Shown: one piece after another, positions 8,286 to 15,033 of the stretch
Position numbering within the stretch: the first letter of the stretch is position 1
Layout of the letters: every line of letters begins with the position of its first letter
DNA from: an uncultured Nitrospinaceae bacterium
Lineage (GTDB): Bacteria > Nitrospinota > Nitrospinia > Nitrospinales > VA-1
Direction of reading: 5' to 3'
DNA length: 15,033 bases
Assembly (NCBI GenBank): GCA_905182935.1
Contig: CAJJDL010000053.1
Location: 1-15,033 of the forward strand
Position numbers and translations under genes: made by a program
The notes under the pieces: generated by a model
The model's database searches: none
What the model saw: the letters and a program-made list of their open reading frames with translations, nothing else
Told to the model about the DNA's origin: nothing

Positions 8286-9110
8286 TTAGTTTGGACAAAT
8301 CGGAAGACGCCCCTTATTAGGATTACTATTTTCTCTTAAGGCACGGCAAGAATCCATATGGGATTTCCATAGCTTATCAGCTGACTTATCATCGATTTTA
8401 TTTTTTACGACATCTAGCTCTTCAAGGTTAATAAGTGTTTTGGATTGGAGGATTGCCTTAAGTCCTTTGAGGCTAATTTGATTGTTGAAAAGGTCAAGGC
8501 TTTTGAGGTTAGACAAGTAGGGAGAGGTTGCAATAGCTAATGCACCTTTATCGCTAATTTTGTTAACGCTTAAATCTAGCGAAGTCAAATGTGACAAATT
8601 ACTTGAATCAACGAGTAGAATTACTTCATCATCACCAATATTATTTTTCATAAGATTTAGTTCTTTTAAGTTATTAAAATTCGCCCCACGAGCTAACATT
8701 TTTACTCCTGAAGATGAAATTCCATTATCCCACAAGGAAAGAAACTCTAAGTTTTTGAAATTGCTTGATTGCGTCATGATGCGCACACCTTCGTCTCCTA
8801 GTTTGTTTCCTTTTAAAGCCATACTAACTACATTTTTAAGTTCAGGTGTTTTAGCCATAATGGCCATTCCCTTAACCCCTATCTGTGAGTTATTAAGATT
8901 AATTCCTTTACCATCGGGGCTAGTTCGCTCCTTAATGTGAGCAGGAATATCTGCAGGGGGTCCTTTATGTCGTCCATAACTATGATGGCCTTTACCTCCG
9001 CTTTTGCCACCTTTACCTTTTTGATGTTTGCTGGGGTCATATCCGGATACTGATTGGGCCAAAAAGATAGTTGTTACAATTAAAGTTATTATTTTTAAAA
9101 GATGCTTCAT
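8286..9110 (-). CDS. Secreted leucine-rich-repeat protein
   Basis: Exported protein, 274 residues, of unknown role. It starts with a signal peptide (MKHLLKIITLIVTTIFLAQS, cleavage near VSG-Y). A low-complexity Lys/Gly/His segment follows (about 28-50, KGKGGKSGGKGHHSYGRHKG). Then come about six leucine-rich repeats of roughly 28 residues with the pattern L-x2-L-x-L-x2-N-x-I-x3-G, for example LKSLDLFNNQISLKG and LTSLDLSVNKISDKG. This is the ribonuclease-inhibitor-like subclass, usually a protein-binding solenoid. Two cysteines near the C-terminus (CRALRENSNPNKGRLPIC) may cap the solenoid by a disulfide. Start choice is firm: AAAAGGAG lies 8-9 nt upstream of the ATG. It is downstream of leuD on the same strand but 276 bp away, so probably a separate unit. 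Confidence 0.85.
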   Translation of the reverse strand: MKHLLKIITLIVTTIFLAQSVSGYDPSKHQKGKGGKSGGKGHHSYGRHKGPPADIPAHIKERTSPDGKGINLNNSQIGVKGMAIMAKTPELKNVVSMALKGNKLGDEGVRIMTQSSNFKNLEFLSLWDNGISSSGVKMLARGANFNNLKELNLMKNNIGDDEVILLVDSSNLSHLTSLDLSVNKISDKGALAIATSPYLSNLKSLDLFNNQISLKGLKAILQSKTLINLEELDVVKNKIDDKSADKLWKSHMDSCRALRENSNPNKGRLPICPN

Positions 9111-9386
9111 GTTTAAGTGCTCCTTTTTATGACCCTATGGCACAGAGGAATCAGGTATAATATGGTTGTTTGCTAGTAAAAAATTTTTGCTATTTGTTGA
9201 TTCGGGATATTAAATTTTGAATTAATTTCTACGCTCAATACCAATTGAAAACGTCCTAAGTCCTTGGTCAAAATATAAATTTTAATATGGATTAACTAAC
9301 AATGTAACAAAATTGAAATAAAAATTCATAAAACTTTATACTTTATTGAGGGCATGCAGAAAGGTTGGGTTTTGCATTTGCCAGAA

Positions 9387-9944
9387 TTAGATAAGGCCAG
9401 ATTGCCTAGCATATTCGAATATATTCCCCGCTCTAATAATTTCGATGACTTCTCCAAGAGAATTTAATTTATAAGACTTTCCGGTCGTTTTATTAGTTAG
9501 AGATTCTTTTTCCACATCAATAATCAAATTATCCCCGGTACGAGTATCATTGACGAGTTGATCCTGTATCTCAAAAGGAATGAAGAACCCGCCATCAACA
9601 GAATTACGGTAAAAAATACGTGCATAGGATGAAGCGACTATGGCTTGAATGCCGGCTATTTTAAGACAAGCGGGTGCATGCTCTCGCGAAGAACCACAGC
9701 CAAAATTTTTACCACCTACGATAATAGTGTATTCGGATTCAAATTTTCCTTCCGCTATAAATGATTTGCTCCCATCGGGTAAACCGGCGGCATTTTTAGG
9801 GACACCTGATAGAGCAAATTTACCATAGTTTTTTTTTTCTTCAGGGTCGCTTAAACTGTAAACTAAATGTTCGGCAGGTATGATCTGATCGGTATCTATA
9901 TCATTGCCTAGAACGTAGGCTTTACCTTCAATAAATTTTTTCAT
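9387..9944 (-). CDS. leuD: 3-isopropylmalate dehydratase small subunit (LeuD)
   Basis: Small subunit of isopropylmalate isomerase, which interconverts 2- and 3-isopropylmalate in leucine biosynthesis together with LeuC. Visible motifs are NDIDTDQIIPAEHL at about 14-27, the active-site loop GGKNFGCGSSREHAP at 77-91, and SSYARIFYRNSVDGGFF at about 105-121. Length 185 is normal. An insertion around residues 33-58 (DPEEKKNYGKFALSGVP and onward) resembles the plant plastid enzyme as I remember it rather than the short archaeal form. It begins 23 bp after leuC ends; the spacer shows no Shine-Dalgarno, so translation may depend on coupling to leuC. Confidence 0.96.
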   Translation of the reverse strand: MKKFIEGKAYVLGNDIDTDQIIPAEHLVYSLSDPEEKKNYGKFALSGVPKNAAGLPDGSKSFIAEGKFESEYTIIVGGKNFGCGSSREHAPACLKIAGIQAIVASSYARIFYRNSVDGGFFIPFEIQDQLVNDTRTGDNLIIDVEKESLTNKTTGKSYKLNSLGEVIEIIRAGNIFEYARQSGLI

Positions 9945-9967
9945 AGTTTTATTTTTTGTTGAGTTTT

Positions 9968-11266
9968 TTAGCTTAACATCTCACGTGGATCAGTGATTCT
10001 TCCTGTTAAAGCTGATGCTGCTGCTGTGTAAGGGGAAGCAAGGTATACTTCCGATTGTTTGGATCCCATTCTACCCGGAAAGTTTCGGTTTGTAGTTGAA
10101 ACGACTACTTCTGTTCCGTGTGTTCTTCCAAAAGTATCTTTGGGGCCACCTAAACAGGCTGCGCAAGATGCATCACCAATCTCGCAGCCGGCATCTTTAA
10201 AAATATTTAGTAAGGTTTTACCGTCCATCGTTTTATTTTTAAGGTCGTTATAAACTTCTGTTGTTGCTGGAACAATGAATGTGCTTACCGCAACTTTTTT
10301 GCCATTGAGAAGCTTTGCCGCTGCAAGAAAGTCAGTATATTTACCTCCTGTACAGGAGCCAATATAAGAACGGTCTATTTTTATATCACTACATTCTTTA
10401 ACTAGTGCTTTATTATCTGGTGAGTGGGGTTTGGCAACGACTGGTTCCATAGTTGAAGCATCATAAGTCTTCTTAAAATAGTATTTTGCATCTTGGTCTG
10501 ATTGGTAAGTATTATAAGGTTTATTAGTTCTTTTTTTGACATACTCAAAAGTGACTTCATCGGCTGCAATAACTGCATTTTTTCCTCCACCCTCAATAGC
10601 CATGTTGCACAAGGTCATACGTTCTTCCATTGGAAGGTTCATGATCGCTTCGCCTGTCCATTCCATAGTGCGGTAGGTTGCTCCATCTACACCAATATCA
10701 CCAATTACCTGTAAGATTACATCTTTAGCCATAATATAATCTGGGAATTTACCTGTAAACTCGAATTGCATACTTTCGGGAACCTTGACCCATAGCTTAC
10801 CAGTCCCCAGAATAAAGGCAGCATCTGTGTTACCTATGCCAGTAGAAAACATGCCAAATGCGCCGGATGTACAAGTGTGGGAATCGGTTCCAAAAAGAAC
10901 CTCACCTGGACGATTATGTCCTTCTTGGGCTAAAGCTATGTGACAAACGCCTTTGTAATTTTCGGTTCCTACATCGTAATAGTATGGGAGGTCCTGTTCA
11001 GAAACAAATTCACGTAGAATATCTATATTACGGTTAGCGTGTTTGTCTGCGGTAAAAATATAGTGGTCAGGTATGATAACCACTTTTTCTCGATCAAATA
11101 CTTTGGCATTTTTGCCAAATTGTTCTTTGAAAATGCTGATAGTCCCTGGGCCACAGACATCATGTGTCATTAAAACATCGACATCGACCCAGATAGTTTC
11201 GCCAGGGCTAACCTTATCTTTGCCAGCGTGGGCAGCTAAAATTTTTTCAGTAATTGTCATACCCAT
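9968..11266 (-). CDS. leuC: 3-isopropylmalate dehydratase large subunit (LeuC)
   Basis: Large [4Fe-4S] subunit of isopropylmalate isomerase, leucine biosynthesis. The aconitase-family features are intact: THDVCGPGT near 34-42, PDHYIFTADKHAN, FGTDSHTCTSGAFG, and cluster cysteines C305 (YIGSCTGG), C368 and C371 (ASCAACLGG), then NRNFPGRMGS and ASPYTAAASALTG. The 432-residue length and these blocks match the type shared with plant plastids and many archaea and bacteria rather than the ~466-residue E. coli enzyme. Homoaconitase activity is the main alternative, but the plant-like blocks and adjacent leuD favour isopropylmalate. AAGGAG sits 8 nt before the ATG at 11266; M3 is a less supported start. 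leuA and leuB are not in the window. Confidence 0.95.
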   Translation of the reverse strand: MGMTITEKILAAHAGKDKVSPGETIWVDVDVLMTHDVCGPGTISIFKEQFGKNAKVFDREKVVIIPDHYIFTADKHANRNIDILREFVSEQDLPYYYDVGTENYKGVCHIALAQEGHNRPGEVLFGTDSHTCTSGAFGMFSTGIGNTDAAFILGTGKLWVKVPESMQFEFTGKFPDYIMAKDVILQVIGDIGVDGATYRTMEWTGEAIMNLPMEERMTLCNMAIEGGGKNAVIAADEVTFEYVKKRTNKPYNTYQSDQDAKYYFKKTYDASTMEPVVAKPHSPDNKALVKECSDIKIDRSYIGSCTGGKYTDFLAAAKLLNGKKVAVSTFIVPATTEVYNDLKNKTMDGKTLLNIFKDAGCEIGDASCAACLGGPKDTFGRTHGTEVVVSTTNRNFPGRMGSKQSEVYLASPYTAAASALTGRITDPREMLS

Positions 11267-11311
11267 TAAACATTCTCCTTAAAACGTATTCGAGGTTGGT
11301 CCAAAATCCAA

Positions 11312-11350
11312 AGCCTTTATACTTTAGGCTGAGAACTTCCTTAAACTCAG
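11312..11350 (-). promoter_or_regulatory. Two overlapping hairpins in the leuC leader (possible attenuator)
   Basis: Reading on the minus strand, CTGAG/CTCAG (11346-11350 with 11329-11333) and AGCCT/AGGCT (11326-11330 with 11312-11316) are 5-bp stems that share two bases at 11329-11330, so only one can form. This is the logic of an attenuator, but the stems are short and no T-tract follows the second. Confidence 0.2.
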
Positions 11351-11368
11351 AAAAAACTCTAAATCAAG

Positions 11369-11413
11369 CTATAGTTTGTTCAAGAATAAACCGAAAGGTA
11401 GGCAGAATACCAT
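11369..11413 (-). CDS. Possible leucine leader peptide upstream of leuC (14 codons)
   Basis: A short open frame reads MVFCLPFGLFLNKL and stops 102 bp before leuC. Four of its fourteen residues are Leu, from CTA, TTA, TTG and CTA codons, which is what a leu attenuator leader would need. No Shine-Dalgarno is visible and the composition could be chance in AT-rich DNA. It is followed by two competing weak hairpins (separate entry). Confidence 0.25.
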   Translation of the reverse strand: MVFCLPFGLFLNKL

Positions 11414-11419
11414 TTAATT

Positions 11420-11448
11420 TTGCTACTGCAGTCAAAAGTTTATATAGT
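11420..11448 (+). promoter_or_regulatory. Candidate promoter of the radical SAM gene
   Basis: TTGCTA (11420-11425) and TATAGT (11443-11448) are separated by 17 bp and lie about 60 bp before the start codon. Match to the sigma-70 consensus is fair at both boxes. Confidence 0.4.
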
Positions 11449-11509
11449 ATTGATATTATTGGTTTAATTTAAAAATTTTCTGAGTGATTTTTTTATCAGA
11501 CTTTAGTAT

Positions 11510-12528
11510 ATGTTCAAACTAATGTTGGATACATTTCAAAGATTACGTTACCACTTACCTTTAAAGCCTCGTCAGGTTCAAATTGAGATCACTAACCGCT
11601 GCAACATGGATTGTCCAATGTGCCCTCGTGAAGATTTGAATATTGAATTGGAACATATGGATTGGAGCAAGTTTGTAACTGTAGTAGATAAGTTAAATGA
11701 ACGAGAAAATATTACGCTTACAGGTTGGGGCGAACCATTTCTCCATCCGCGTATTTTTGATATGATCACCTATTGTAAGAATAATGGCCATAAAGTAATG
11801 ACCACTTCCAACGGCCTTTTCTTAAAGGAAACCATTTTAGATGAGATACTAAATACTGACCTTGATGAGCTTACTTTTTCTATAGACGGAGTTGAGGATA
11901 ATAACGTTTTTGATGGACATACTAGTGATAAAGTATATGACAATATTAAAAAGTTAGCAAAAAAAAAAAAAAATGGAAAACCAATGATTCGTCTTCAGTC
12001 TACTCTTCATAAAGGGTGTGAGAAAGATTTGTATGATGTTATTCGATTTGGAGCACGTATCGGAATTGAGGCGATTAATGTTGGCCGTATCGATCGGAAA
12101 TATGCCCCCAACTTAAAACGCCCTGGCCCTTTGGAAGAGGAACAGATTTTTCATGAAGCTGATCGTATAGCCAATGAATGTGGAATCCGTCTTGATTGGT
12201 TACAGTATGCAGTTGGTACAAAAATGGTTCGATATTTTACCGACTTTTGAGAAAAAAACTCCACAAATCTGGGAAATATTGTCTCAAAACATTTGACTAT
12301 GCTTACGTGAGTCGAGAAGGGAACGTAACTCCCTGCTGTCTTTTACCTGACGTTAAAATGGGTAACCTGTTAAATGAAGACCTAAAAGATATCTGGCAGA
12401 ATGATAAGTTTAATCTTTTCCGCAATAACTACCGAGATACTTGTGGGTCCTGCGATTTGTGGGTTATAGATCAGGTAGATTCTGATCAGGTAATTGATAA
12501 AAATATAAATTCACGGGTGTCTGCTTGA
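11510..12528 (+). pseudogene. Radical SAM/SPASM protein, interrupted by a frameshift near 12244-12247
   Basis: The first frame (11510-12250) holds the radical SAM barrel. The cluster motif is C31-x3-C35-x2-C38 in ITNRCNMDCPMCPR, followed by the SAM-binding GWGEPFLHP and the strand LTFSIDG. It ends at TGA in GAC-TTT-TGA. The following frame, open to TGA at 12526-12528, continues the same protein as a SPASM domain: a Cys before FDYAYVSREGNVTPCC, then MGNLL and CGSCDLW. Restoring one T in the TTTT at 12244-12247 joins them as ...FTDF-LRKKL... and gives 339 residues, a usual size. The join could be a true inactivating deletion or a sequencing or assembly error. SPASM proteins often bind extra [4Fe-4S] clusters and modify peptides or other substrates; the substrate here is unknown. 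No Shine-Dalgarno is seen before the start. Divergent from leuC. Confidence 0.8.
11959..11973 (+). repeat. A15 homopolymer tract inside the radical SAM gene
   Basis: Fifteen consecutive A residues encode part of a Lys run (LAKKKKNGKP). The reading frame is correct on both sides of the tract at this length. Such a run is prone to replication or transcription slippage and to sequencing miscounts. Confidence 0.95.
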
Positions 12529-12820
12529 GCATATTTTGACCGTTTTGAGCTGGTTTTCAAAGCATTTAAAAATTACAAGCCCTAGAGCTTGTAAGTCCAA
12601 TAGCTTTCCTACAGGCGTATAATTTTTTTGTTCATAGGCTATGGTTTATCCTTCGTATTTCAAATCTCAAAATTATCAAAATCGATCTTTTGATCGCCAC
12701 TTATAGGATTGGTTGCAACCTGTAGTCAATTCATTTATTGTGGGTTACGCATTTTTAGATAATTTCATCTATCCGTAGTTCGATTAAATTCTTACTTTAA
12801 TTAATATTTAGTAGAGAGAG
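12529..12820. other. Intergenic region between the radical SAM gene and the DASS transporter
   Basis: No convincing gene is present. It contains a perfect 8-bp inverted repeat TTACAAGC/GCTTGTAA (12573-12580 with 12587-12594, loop 6 nt). A T-run follows this repeat only on the minus strand, so it is a poor terminator for the plus-strand gene. There is a lone TATAAT at 12618-12623, a small hairpin CGATC-TTTT-GATCG at 12683-12696, and a perfect palindrome GGTTGCAACC at 12711-12720 that could be an operator. The last bases before the transporter, GTAGAGAGAG, form a weak purine-rich ribosome site. Confidence 0.4.
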
Positions 12821-14269
12821 ATGAATACTACTGAAACAAGCCCTAACATAATAGTCGATCGACGCCCGATGGTATTGGTAATTCTTGATCGTTTACGTCG
12901 GGAAATTTTGCTCGCAGTTTTTTTCGTTGCATTTTTTATTCTGACCTCTATCGAAGGACCTGCTGACTTGTCAGAGGAAGGTTACAAGGTTCTATGTGTA
13001 TTCTTCCTTTGTGTGAGCCTGTGGACGACTAATCTGATTCCACTTTCAATTACCAGTCTACTTGCGATTGCATTGATTCCTATGATGGGAATCATGGATG
13101 CTGCAGAGGTGTACTCTTTTTTTGGGAATAAAGCGGTATTCTTTATTCTTGGTGTTTTTATTATGTCGGCGGCAATGATTGCTTGCGGTTTAAGTGCACG
13201 TCTTTCCATATGGGTAATTGATAACTGGGGTGATAGTCCTTCACACTTATTGACGGCAATTTACTTTCTGAGTGCGTTCTGTTCTTGCTTTATGTCTGAA
13301 CATGCTGTTGCAGCAATGATGTTTCCCATTGTCTTGGAAATAGTCAACGCTCTCAATTTGAGCAAAGAAGATTCATCTTTCGGGAAAGGGATGTTTTTCG
13401 CGCTAGCTTGGGGCTGTATTATCGGAGGAACTGCCACAGTCTTTGGTGGTGGCCGTGTTCTTCTTGGTGTGGAAATTCTTGAAAAAACTGCCCACGAAAC
13501 AAGCATTGGCATTTTGGAATATACTCAACTGAGTTTTCCAATGGTTATTATTCTTTTTATATGTGGATGGGTAGCACTCAAGCTCAGCTTCTCTCTAGAT
13601 GTTAAAGATATAGAACCTGTGCATCGAATACTCCAGAAAAAATTAGAGGTGATGGGGGCGGTTTCCATAAAAGAAAAAGGAATTGCCGGCGTAATGTTTT
13701 TGACACTCATTGCCTGGTTATTTTTTAGCGAGGATTTAGGGATTGCCAATATTGCTCTAGTTGCTATTGTATTACTATTTGTACTAAACCTTATTAATTG
13801 GAAGATGGTTGAGGAGCATGTAAATTGGAGTATTATTTTGATGTATGGTGGCGCCATTTGCCTTGGTGAGGTTATGTCCAGGTCGGGCGCTGCGCTGTGG
13901 TTGGCTAAGCATGCCTTTGAAGGCACCTCATATAGCGTCCCAGTATTTTTACTGATAGTTGCTGTTTTATCGGCGGTGCTTACTAATTTTATGAGTAATT
14001 CTGCAGTTATTGCAGTCTTGCTTCCTCCAGCATTAAGTATGAGTGATACCTATGGAGTAAGTTTTTCTATGGTAGCGATGACAGTCATCCTTACGAGTAA
14101 TTTTGCATTTATGCTTCCGATCGGTACCCCTGCTTCAGCAATTGCTTACTCATCAGGTTTTATCACTATTGGAGATATGGCTCGGACAGGTTTTTTCCTT
14201 AGCTTACTGGGTATGATTGCGTTTGCAATGCTCTTATTTTTCTACTGGCCGATGATTGGGTACCATTAA
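12821..14269 (+). CDS. DASS/SLC13-family anion transporter with atypical sodium-site motifs
   Basis: Inner-membrane permease of the divalent anion:sodium symporter family (CitT/INDY-like), 482 residues with about 11 hydrophobic segments beginning near residue 29. The fold is inferred from its two repeated halves, each with a re-entrant helix motif. In characterised members these are SNT triplets that help bind sodium; here they read S159-E160-H161 (FMSEHAVAAMMFP) and S392-N393-S394 (NFMSNSAVIAVLLPP). The family signature near the end, LPIGTPASAIAYSSGFI, has Ser where Asn is usual. The substrate (dicarboxylate, sulfate or other) cannot be told, and the coupling ion may differ from sodium. The sigma-54 activator starts 108 bp downstream on the same strand, but with its own promoter. 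Confidence 0.88.
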   Translation: MNTTETSPNIIVDRRPMVLVILDRLRREILLAVFFVAFFILTSIEGPADLSEEGYKVLCVFFLCVSLWTTNLIPLSITSLLAIALIPMMGIMDAAEVYSFFGNKAVFFILGVFIMSAAMIACGLSARLSIWVIDNWGDSPSHLLTAIYFLSAFCSCFMSEHAVAAMMFPIVLEIVNALNLSKEDSSFGKGMFFALAWGCIIGGTATVFGGGRVLLGVEILEKTAHETSIGILEYTQLSFPMVIILFICGWVALKLSFSLDVKDIEPVHRILQKKLEVMGAVSIKEKGIAGVMFLTLIAWLFFSEDLGIANIALVAIVLLFVLNLINWKMVEEHVNWSIILMYGGAICLGEVMSRSGAALWLAKHAFEGTSYSVPVFLLIVAVLSAVLTNFMSNSAVIAVLLPPALSMSDTYGVSFSMVAMTVILTSNFAFMLPIGTPASAIAYSSGFITIGDMARTGFFLSLLGMIAFAMLLFFYWPMIGYH

Positions 14270-14328
14270 AATAAAAGTATGTTTTTCTTATAGACCGTTA
14301 CGCTCGTATTAATTTTGCCCGCACTCAG

Positions 14329-14366
14329 TGTCAACCAATTGACAATTTAATTATATATGATATAAA
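14329..14366 (+). promoter_or_regulatory. Promoter and operator-like inverted repeat before the sigma-54 activator
   Basis: A consensus -35 TTGACA (14339-14344) is followed after 16 bp by -10 TATAAA (14361-14366). The -35 is itself the right arm of a perfect inverted repeat TGTCAA-CCAA-TTGACA (14329-14344), a natural place for a repressor. Initiation about 7 nt after the -10 would be near 14373, only about 5 nt before the ATG. Confidence 0.6.
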
Positions 14367-14377
14367 AACAATTACTT

Positions 14378-15033
14378 ATGGATATAAATAAGCAGGTTGG
14401 AAAACATAGTATTATTGGTAGCAGTCAGGGTATTCAGGATGTATTTAATATTGTGGATAAGGTTGCTACTTCTGACAGCACTATAATGATTTTTGGTGAA
14501 AGTGGTACGGGTAAAGAGCTTATAGCTCGGGCGCTACACCAAAATAGTAATCGGGGAAATAAACCCTTTATCGCTGTGAACTGCGGGGCAATTCCTCATG
14601 AGTTATTGGAAAGCGAATTATTTGGATACGAGAAAGGTGCATTTACAGGGGCCTCTCAAACACGCATTGGACGTTTAGAACTGGCAAATGGAGGGACAGT
14701 TTTTCTTGATGAAATAGGTGACATGCCATCTGCTCTTCAAGTAAAGCTCTTGCGTGTATTGTCTGAGAATGAGATTGATCGGTTGGGTGGAAATAAACCG
14801 GTTAAAATAGATGTAAGGTTCATTACAGCTACGCATCGCAATCTAGAGGATGCGATAAAGGAAGGAAAATTTCGCGAAGATCTTTATTATAGGCTTAACA
14901 TCATCCCAATAGTTATACCGCCATTGCGAGATCGTAAGAGCGATATTCCCCTTTTGGTTCATCATTTCTTGAATAAGTGTAATGAGAACCAAGGACAGCT
15001 TCCAAAGACAATTAGCAGTGAAGCTATCGAGTT
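14378..15033 (+). CDS. Sigma-54-dependent AAA+ transcription activator lacking an N-terminal sensor domain, 3' end cut by window
   Basis: Bacterial enhancer-binding protein that remodels sigma-54 RNA polymerase using ATP. The AAA+ domain starts almost at once (SIIGSSQGI at 11-19): Walker A GESGTGKE at 40-47, the sigma-54-contacting loop GAFTGA at 87-92, Walker B GGTVFLDE at 105-112, and the Arg-finger region FREDLYYRL at 165-173. 218 codons are visible and the DNA-binding end is missing. The short N-terminus is real: an in-frame TAA at 14363-14365 blocks upstream extension, so there is no receiver, GAF or PAS domain in this frame, as in PspF. Activity must then be set by a partner protein, a C-terminal domain not seen, or transcription. 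There is no Shine-Dalgarno, fitting a near-leaderless transcript. Target genes are unknown. Confidence 0.93.
   Translation, partial: MDINKQVGKHSIIGSSQGIQDVFNIVDKVATSDSTIMIFGESGTGKELIARALHQNSNRGNKPFIAVNCGAIPHELLESELFGYEKGAFTGASQTRIGRLELANGGTVFLDEIGDMPSALQVKLLRVLSENEIDRLGGNKPVKIDVRFITATHRNLEDAIKEGKFREDLYYRLNIIPIVIPPLRDRKSDIPLLVHHFLNKCNENQGQLPKTISSEAIE

Noticed and set aside
8560..8940. 126-residue open frame on the plus strand inside the LRR gene
   Set aside because: It is antisense to a clear repeat protein with signal peptide and ribosome site; the Leu-rich repetition explains the open antisense frame.
11254..11472. 72-residue plus-strand frame overlapping the leuC start
   Set aside because: No ribosome site, no recognisable domain, and it covers the leuC leader.
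11959..12195. Slippage at the A15 tract rescuing the downstream SPASM frame
   Set aside because: The SPASM frame is blocked by a TGA at 12193-12195, upstream of the junction, so a shift at the A tract would end before the SPASM domain.
12240..12258. Programmed -1 frameshifting in the radical SAM gene
   Set aside because: The zero-frame codons GAC-TTT-TGA do not make a slippery heptamer and no downstream structure is obvious.
12641..12706. 21-residue frame in the gap before the transporter
   Set aside because: No ribosome site and no coding character.
12701..12720. Sigma-54 promoter before the transporter (GG...GC around GGATTGGTTGC)
   Set aside because: The GG and GC are 7 nt apart, not the required 10.
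13525..13926. 133-residue minus-strand frame within the transporter
   Set aside because: Antisense shadow of a well-supported membrane protein.

Overview
The window is visibly AT-rich and reads as chromosomal DNA from a Gram-negative-like bacterium. Two proteins carry Sec-type signal peptides, there is a sigma-54 activator, and there is a csrA-fliW pair of the kind found in flagellated bacteria. Shine-Dalgarno sites are often weak. I see no phage, transposase, integrase or CRISPR array. The gene mix (YhaO/YhaN-type SbcCD, plant-type leuCD, csrA-fliW, secreted LRR protein, orphan sigma-54 activator) would fit a marine Nitrospinota or delta-proteobacteria-like lineage, but that placement is inference only.

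Layout. 1-1178 (minus, cut by the window edge): an aldo/keto reductase with a C-terminal double [4Fe-4S] domain. 1388-6683 (plus): a tight three-gene unit. It holds an SbcD-like metallophosphoesterase (YhaO type), an SbcC/Rad50-like ATPase with a central membrane hairpin (YhaN type), and a secreted protein built from four ~100-residue Cys-pair repeats that I do not recognise. 6704-6958 (minus): a decayed tRNA-Phe copy, then an intact tRNA-Phe(GAA). 7225-8036 (plus): csrA and fliW, overlapping by 4 bp, followed about 85 bp later by a strong intrinsic terminator; a 62-residue unknown protein starts just after it. 8286-9110 (minus): a secreted leucine-rich-repeat protein. 9387-11266 (minus): leuC-leuD with a possible leucine leader peptide upstream. 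11510-12528 (plus): a radical SAM/SPASM gene broken by a -1 frameshift and carrying an A15 run. 12821-14269 (plus): a DASS/SLC13 anion transporter with altered sodium-site motifs. 14378-15033 (plus, cut by the window edge): a sigma-54 AAA+ activator with no N-terminal sensory domain.

How the genes relate. YhaO and YhaN should form an SbcCD/Mre11-Rad50-like nuclease-ATPase; why an exported repeat protein follows within 10 bp is unexplained. CsrA and FliW form a known partner-switch pair (FliW sequesters CsrA). LeuC and LeuD are the two subunits of isopropylmalate isomerase. The remaining genes look like independent units.

No clearly new defence or mobile system is visible. The best leads are the four-repeat secreted protein tied to yhaON, the decayed tRNA-Phe copy, the broken SPASM gene with its A15 tract, the possible leu attenuator, and the operator-like promoter of the orphan sigma-54 activator.
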